From CAYIHX01 sp964363305 (GTDB lineage Bacteria > Bdellovibrionota > UBA1018), in the NCBI GenBank assembly GCA_964363305.1, contig CAYIHX010000034.1, forward strand, positions 1-44,622: DNA of 44,622 bases. Reading direction: 5' to 3'. The notes under the pieces are model-generated. The model did no database searches. It saw only the letters and a list, made by a program, of their open reading frames with translations, and was not told the DNA's origin. Of the stretch, positions 41,250 to 44,622 are shown one piece after another. Made by a program: the position numbers and the translations under genes. Each line of letters starts with the position of its first letter. Within the stretch, counting starts at the first letter, position 1.

Positions 41250-41564
41250 GGAGCCTCCTAGGCGGGTGGAAGTGAAAGTAAAATATAGCCTGCGGGATGC
41301 AAGCTAAAAAGTACAATCGAAAAATCGAGTTTGAGAACCTCGGGGGACGAAGAGGGTTCTCAAATTCTGAAAATTGGTGGAGACGGTGGCCGCACAAAGA
41401 TTCCGCCTACTTACGGCGTGATTCTCCTCACTGGAATTTCTGTTGGAGTGGGCAAGGGGTTTTTCAATGGATGTTGATTGAATGCTCGGGAAATATTCAG
41501 AAACTTGGTCTTCGTTAGCCTCGGGGATGTGATGTCCGACGTCAATGCGTCTTTGTTTCGAGTT
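41250..41564. other. 315-nt intergenic region, mainly repeat copy 1
   Basis: Contains the minus-strand promoter region of the DUF1428 gene and the first copy of the 120-nt direct repeat (41375-41494). A plus-strand frame from 41297 to 41518 crosses the repeat, but copy 2 is interrupted in that frame, so it is not considered a gene. Confidence 0.6.
41375..41494. repeat. Direct repeat, copy 1
   Basis: 120 nt starting TGGTGGAGACGGTGGCCGCA and ending AATGCTCGGGAAAT. It matches 44491-44614 in the same orientation with about nine substitutions and one 4-nt indel (TTGG), about 90 percent identity. The first 12 bases equal the start of the reverse complement of the typical tmRNA 3' end, after which the similarity stops. 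Confidence 0.85.
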
Positions 41565-42014
41565 TCAGGCTGCGATCTTTTTCGCATCTAAGTGGATCGG
41601 CTCAGGCTTGCCCGCTGGAAGCACCTGGAGGTCGTCATACAGATTCGCCAACTCTTGCGCCTTCGCAGCAAGGCGGGTCAGCAGGAAAAGGCGGATATCC
41701 TTTTCGGTCGTCCAATTCATCGCGGTTTGCTGACTCTTTGTTTTTTCCCATTTCATTACTGCAACGTGAGTAACACAGAATCGCTTGGAGAACTCCTGAA
41801 GGGTCATCTCGAAGTGCGTGCGGATAAACTTGATTTCATTCCCAGTGAGTCGAGTCCCTTTGTGGGCCAATGCACGGAGAACCACTAGGGCAAGCTCGTT
41901 GTAATTGAGCTTTGGGGTCCAGGCGCCGCGCGCCTTGATCATGGGTACGTTCACGAGGCGGATCGGAAAGCCAAAGCCCGTATCGATGAACTCTTTTAGA
42001 ATTTTTGTTTCCAT
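41565..42014 (-). CDS. Antitoxin with helix-turn-helix (MqsA/HigA-like)
   Basis: A 149-residue protein. The N-terminal half (FGFPIRLVNVPMIKARG) is followed by a helix-turn-helix in RLTGNEIKFIRTHFEMTLQE...FSKRFCVTHVAVMKWEKTK, similar to Xre domains of MqsA/YgiT- and HigA-type antitoxins. The C-terminus is helical and ends LDAKKIAA. It begins 10 nt after the DUF4258-type toxin gene. It probably neutralises the toxin and represses the pair through the palindrome at 42339-42353. Order is toxin first, as in hicAB-like and mqsRA pairs. Confidence 0.82.
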   Translation of the reverse strand: METKILKEFIDTGFGFPIRLVNVPMIKARGAWTPKLNYNELALVVLRALAHKGTRLTGNEIKFIRTHFEMTLQEFSKRFCVTHVAVMKWEKTKSQQTAMNWTTEKDIRLFLLTRLAAKAQELANLYDDLQVLPAGKPEPIHLDAKKIAA

Positions 42015-42024
42015 AAACTTCTCC

Positions 42025-42330
42025 CTATTTCTTCAGCTCGATGGCTGTGATGATGAGCATCCCGTTCGCATCAAACGAAACAATGACTCTCAGCTCTCGC
42101 CGATCTACTGTTCTTCCGCGTATGGCGTAGCTCCATGCGTTATAAAACTCGTCAAACTTGTCCTTTTTCTTCTCTTGGTGTCCATTCTTTAAAACGTATA
42201 GGATCTCGGGGCGATTGATCTGTCGTTCTCCTTGGCGTTCGGCGGCGTGCCGGGTATCTAAGTAATGCCCTTCCTCGATGCAGGTTCGGACCGCGGACAT
42301 GAGATCGGGTTTTTTTTCAAGGCGACTCAC
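42025..42330 (-). CDS. DUF4258-type toxin (RelE/MqsR-like)
   Basis: A 101-residue basic protein: THXAxERQGERQI-type segment (RHAAERQGERQINRPEILYVL), then WSYAIRGRTVDRRELRVIVSF and MLIITAIELKK. This is the DUF4258 pattern, distant from RelE/BrnT-type ribonuclease toxins. It starts with GTG, preceded by AAGAGAT. It is the first gene of the pair with the HTH antitoxin. An ATG at 42300 is an alternative start but would cut the family's N-terminal part little. The target RNA is unknown. Confidence 0.78.
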   Translation of the reverse strand: MSRLEKKPDLMSAVRTCIEEGHYLDTRHAAERQGERQINRPEILYVLKNGHQEKKKDKFDEFYNAWSYAIRGRTVDRRELRVIVSFDANGMLIITAIELKK

Positions 42331-42338
42331 ATCTCTTT

Positions 42339-42353
42339 TGTAACTAGGTTACA
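42339..42353. promoter_or_regulatory. Palindromic operator candidate of the toxin-antitoxin pair
   Basis: TGTAAC-TAG-GTTACA, a perfect 6-bp inverted repeat around a 3-bp centre, 8 nt upstream of the toxin GTG, in a locally AT-rich stretch that would hold the promoter. The likely ligand is the HTH antitoxin. Confidence 0.65.
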
Positions 42354-42594
42354 TTTAAAAGTCAAGGCTTAGGTTTTAGCTGGAATCAATTTCATTGGGG
42401 AATTTGAACTTTTTTTGCGCTCTGTCTCGTTGAAAATGGCTAAGGATAGTCTGCGTAGTCGAAAAGCGGCAAGCGCCCCATTCAGGTACAGTTTACCTGG
42501 CGGATTATGAACAAAACACCCGAGGCACGGTGTCTTGAGCAGCGGAACCAAGCTGTCTACGTGGTCGGGTCAAGCCCAGTTGTGCTTTCGAGGC

Positions 42595-42939
42595 TCAAGG
42601 TTCTGCATGGATGACGGTGCAGGTCACTTTTTCGCAATCACTGAAATGTAGAACTAATCGGTTTCCGAAATCTGCGCTGATCACATGGCCCATGAAAGCG
42701 TCCTCGTCATCCCTCAACATCTTTCCGCGAAGCGACTCTCCACTGTAAATGATTTCAGCCAGGGTGGAGGATGAGTGATCAGGATAAGTCAGTGAGGCGT
42801 AGTATGCTCCTATGTCGTGATTTCTCAAGGAGAGAGTTCCTCCATCGTCACACTGAAACTCGCCACTTAGGTCTGAAGCGAACGCTGGTGCGTTGTGGGT
42901 TAGAAAAGTGGATGCGAACAGTATCACTAGATTTTTCAT
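42595..42939 (-). CDS. Small secreted protein of unknown function
   Basis: A 114-residue protein with a signal peptide (MKNLVILFASTFLTHNAPAFA). The mature part of about 93 residues is beta-rich, with cysteines in EFQCDDGG, FSDCEKVTC; two could pair. No family recognised. It stands alone between the toxin-antitoxin pair and the HTH gene. 264 nt upstream of the toxin start and before this gene (42331-42594) contain only the operator and no obvious gene. Confidence 0.6.
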   Translation of the reverse strand: MKNLVILFASTFLTHNAPAFASDLSGEFQCDDGGTLSLRNHDIGAYYASLTYPDHSSSTLAEIIYSGESLRGKMLRDDEDAFMGHVISADFGNRLVLHFSDCEKVTCTVIHAEP

Positions 42940-43015
42940 AGTGTCGGATTAGCTCGAAAGATTCTAGACGCACACCAGATACTCGCAGAGACGGTCAAAA
43001 GTCTTGAACGCGGGT

Positions 43016-43366
43016 TCAGGTCTTTTTTCTTCCCCGGAATTTTGGTGCCGCATTCGTAGCGCTCTTGTCAGGAATGCACGCCGTAAGTGACGGGTCGATC
43101 AAGTACAGGGAATGACAGTGGTGCTCTTCCGCTACGGACAGCAGAAATTTTGCTCTGCAATCCGAACTTAGTTTGAGTTTTCTAGTGATGGAGTCGGCAA
43201 GCGGCAAAGACAGAAGAATTGAGCCGCTGCTGAGCTTTGAAAAGTAAGTTGCGTCAAGGCCAAGAAACCTAGCGAACGCCGTATGTGAATAGCGGGGATT
43301 CTTGGCCGCTCGCGCGCTGTACTCGGCCTTCAGGACTTGTCGATATTCTGCGTCTAAGTCGGCCAT
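43016..43366 (-). CDS. Small HTH protein, TIGR02147 N-terminal-like
   Basis: A 116-residue protein starting DAEYRQVLKAEYSARAAKNP, then YSHTAFARFLGLDATYFSKLSS (helix-turn-helix) and PLADSITRKLKLSSDC. This is the N-terminal DNA-binding part of the TIGR02147 regulators, which are usually about 270 residues. Here the long C-terminal domain is missing and the protein ends in a basic tail (FRGRKKT). TIGR02147 proteins are frequent in Bdellovibrionota and Fibrobacteres. It follows the fatty acid hydroxylase gene by 9 nt, so the two may form an operon. Confidence 0.65.
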   Translation of the reverse strand: MADLDAEYRQVLKAEYSARAAKNPRYSHTAFARFLGLDATYFSKLSSGSILLSLPLADSITRKLKLSSDCRAKFLLSVAEEHHCHSLYLIDPSLTACIPDKSATNAAPKFRGRKKT

Positions 43367-43375
43367 GATTGGTAC

Positions 43376-44101
43376 TCAAAAAGGTAGGAGTGTTTTCAAC
43401 CAAAGAGGTCGGTTTACGTGGAAACCGAGCTTTGTCGGAGCGTACCCAGGTTGATGCCACGTACTATGGAAACGGTCCCAGAAATTGAAGACCGTTCCAA
43501 AATTGCAGTGCGGGTGGTCCGCACTGTGGTGCCAGAAATGATCCTCCGGCTGAATGATGGCTAGGGACAAAATACGTCGCGCCACCGATCCACGTGGAAG
43601 GTTGAGGCGGGTGTGGCCCCAAAAGTTAATGAGCAGCGAGATTCCGGAAACAAGCAGGAATGGGGCCGGATCTCTCAGGAGGTAAATCGCGACGGGAATC
43701 AGCCAGAAGTAGACCATGAATAGTGGCGTGACCAGGGCGTTCCTCGAGCTGGCCAACACGTCGAGGTCTTCTGCGGAATGATGAACCGCGTGCAGGTTCC
43801 AAAGCCAATTTTTGGAATGCAGAATGCGGTGATTCCAATACCAGGCGTAGTCGATCAGAAGGTTGAATCCGAGGGCGCCGACCCAACCGAAATCGAGGGA
43901 TCCCTTCGCTTGAGGTAATAGGAACGAAAGAAGCGGATAAACCGCGAGTGCTTGGAGTGCGGGAATCAGAGCGAAGTGGTTGGTGAGGCTTAGGGCGTCG
44001 ACTAGCCAATTTTCTTGGTCTCGCCGTGCGAAGCGACTCGCCGAAAGTCCAGTCGCCAGAACAAGCCCGAAAAGACTGAAATGTACCCAATTGAGAATCA
44101 C
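43376..44101 (-). CDS. Fatty acid hydroxylase/sterol desaturase family protein
   Basis: A 241-residue membrane protein. The di-iron histidine motifs are HRILH (in YWNHRILHSKNW), HAVHH (in WNLHAVHHSAED) and HFWHH (in DHFWHHSADHPH). Four or so membrane helices precede and separate them (LVLATGLSA, LIPALQALAVYPLLSFLLP). Such enzymes hydroxylate or desaturate lipids or sterol-like compounds using O2. Substrate unknown. It lies inside the repeat-bounded segment and is divergent from a small plus-strand frame at 44081. Confidence 0.9.
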   Translation of the reverse strand: MILNWVHFSLFGLVLATGLSASRFARRDQENWLVDALSLTNHFALIPALQALAVYPLLSFLLPQAKGSLDFGWVGALGFNLLIDYAWYWNHRILHSKNWLWNLHAVHHSAEDLDVLASSRNALVTPLFMVYFWLIPVAIYLLRDPAPFLLVSGISLLINFWGHTRLNLPRGSVARRILSLAIIQPEDHFWHHSADHPHCNFGTVFNFWDRFHSTWHQPGYAPTKLGFHVNRPLWLKTLLPF

Positions 44102-44290
44102 GAGGTGTCCCCTAAATCGGCATTAGATACTCAGAGCACTGAAAGGGTGCAAGCAGTTCGAGCAGAATCTCATGAACGCGTGTTCAAGGCTGAACAAGGG
44201 GGTGCTTTCAAAAGAAGGACTCCAGAAATGAAGCAAAAGCTTTCAAACTTTACGGACCGTTCCGAAATTCCGGAAGTAGTAGGGAACTGA
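44081..44290 (+). CDS. Possible small hydrophilic protein
   Basis: A 69-codon frame from ATG 44081 (MYPIENHEVSPKSALDTQ) through FKAEQGGAFKRRTPEMKQKL to a TGA at 44288-44290. It is highly charged and has no hydrophobic segment. The ribosome site is weak, and the first 21 nt overlap the start of the divergent hydroxylase gene, so a GTG at 44105 is an alternative start. Composition looks like a real small protein, but I recognise no family. Confidence 0.35.
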   Translation: MYPIENHEVSPKSALDTQSTERVQAVRAESHERVFKAEQGGAFKRRTPEMKQKLSNFTDRSEIPEVVGN

Positions 44291-44490
44291 TTACTACTTC
44301 ACTGAACTCTTCACTTCGTCAGTATCCTTGAGCGATTTCGGAGCAGGTCCAACATGTGCGCCATCGCCAGGTGTGGCGCGCGGTTACCTTAACCACAAAC
44401 GACGGACGAACCACCCTGCGAAAACGCCCAGCCCCTTGAATTCATTCAAGCGGGTCGGGCGAAATTCCGACGATTTTGCGTCGCATTAAG
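44291..44490. other. Noncoding stretch with two hairpins before repeat copy 2
   Basis: No gene seen. One hairpin is CCCCTTGAA-TTCA-TTCAAG(C)GGG at 44432-44454 and another is CGACG-ATTTTG-CGTCG at 44468-44483. They lie directly before the second repeat copy and are absent before copy 1. Confidence 0.55.
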
Positions 44491-44622
44491 TGGTGGAGAC
44501 GGTGGCCGCACAAAGATTCCGCCTACTTGCGGCGCTATTCTCATCACTGGTTGGAATTTCTGTTGTAGGGGGCAAGGGCTTTTTCAATGGGGGTTGATTG
44601 AATGCTCGGGAAATGTGGGGAA
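44491..44622. repeat. Direct repeat, copy 2 (reaches the window edge)
   Basis: 44491-44614 matches 41375-41494 in the same orientation. It holds four extra bases (TTGG near 44550) and about nine substitutions. The match falls off after AAATG; the remaining eight bases are the end of the window, so whether more repeat follows cannot be seen. Confidence 0.85.

Noticed and set aside
41297..41518. A 73-codon plus-strand gene across repeat copy 1
   Set aside because: The equivalent frame in repeat copy 2 is interrupted, it has no ribosome site, and the repeat is better explained as noncoding.
41565..42330. BrnT-BrnA or HicAB pair
   Set aside because: The toxin has the DUF4258 pattern rather than BrnT, and the antitoxin carries an Xre-like HTH in a long protein, unlike HicB or BrnA.
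1..44622. CRISPR arrays, rRNA genes, transposase genes or prophage genes
   Set aside because: No regularly spaced short repeats, no rRNA sequence, and no frame resembling a transposase, integrase or phage structural protein was seen on either strand.

Overview
The window looks like chromosomal DNA from a Gram-negative, respiratory, motile bacterium of moderately high GC. It has Tat-exported redox enzymes, signal peptides, two outer-membrane beta-barrels ending in Phe, a chemoreceptor and a PilZ-type response regulator. One small helix-turn-helix protein (43016-43366) resembles the N-terminal part of the TIGR02147 family, which is common in Bdellovibrionota. That makes this phylum a reasonable but unproven guess. 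Genes are tightly packed, with many ATGA overlaps and convergent genes whose 3' ends touch or overlap.

Left edge (1-6393): a tRNA-Met with an odd anticodon stem and its terminator. Then a three-gene minus-strand operon: an outer-membrane barrel, a KsdD-like FAD dehydrogenase and an IlvB-like ThDP enzyme. A PLP-dependent group II decarboxylase diverges from it.

Core (6494-21166): a plus-strand operon for a periplasmic type II DMSO-reductase-family enzyme of the nitrite oxidoreductase/nitrate reductase (NXR) type. It encodes the catalytic alpha subunit (Tat signal), the four-cluster Fe-S beta subunit, a haem-type gamma subunit and a TorD-like chaperone. It continues into an almost complete molybdenum cofactor (Moco) pathway: MoaA, a MoaC-MogA fusion, a MOT1-like molybdate transporter, MoeA, MoaD, MoaE, MobA and a small unknown, with a MoeB-rhodanese gene convergent at the end. 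The only sizeable noncoding gap, just before moaA, looks like a Moco riboswitch. One of its aptamer strands is complementary to the moaA Shine-Dalgarno. Upstream of the catalytic genes are an unrecognised gene interrupted by an in-frame TAG, a sigma-54-like promoter motif and a small unrecognised gene. Reduction of nitrate and oxidation of nitrite cannot be told apart from sequence.

Middle (21206-32660): a soluble chemoreceptor with a C-terminal PAS domain, a radical SAM protein, an RlmD/TrmA-type RNA methyltransferase, a PAP2 phosphatase and a secreted serine hydrolase. Next come two LysR regulators flanking a Tat-exported intradiol dioxygenase, two secreted proteins, and a second copy of the outer-membrane barrel.

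Right part (32801-44622): a histidine kinase/receiver-PilZ pair with a secreted Vps62-like protein, a small STAS-like protein, a PEP synthase translationally coupled to a 2-hydroxyacid dehydrogenase, SRPBCC and DUF1428 proteins. Last is a segment of about 3 kb bounded by two copies of a direct repeat of about 120 bp. It holds a toxin-antitoxin pair with a palindromic operator candidate, a small secreted protein, the HTH protein and a fatty acid hydroxylase/sterol desaturase.
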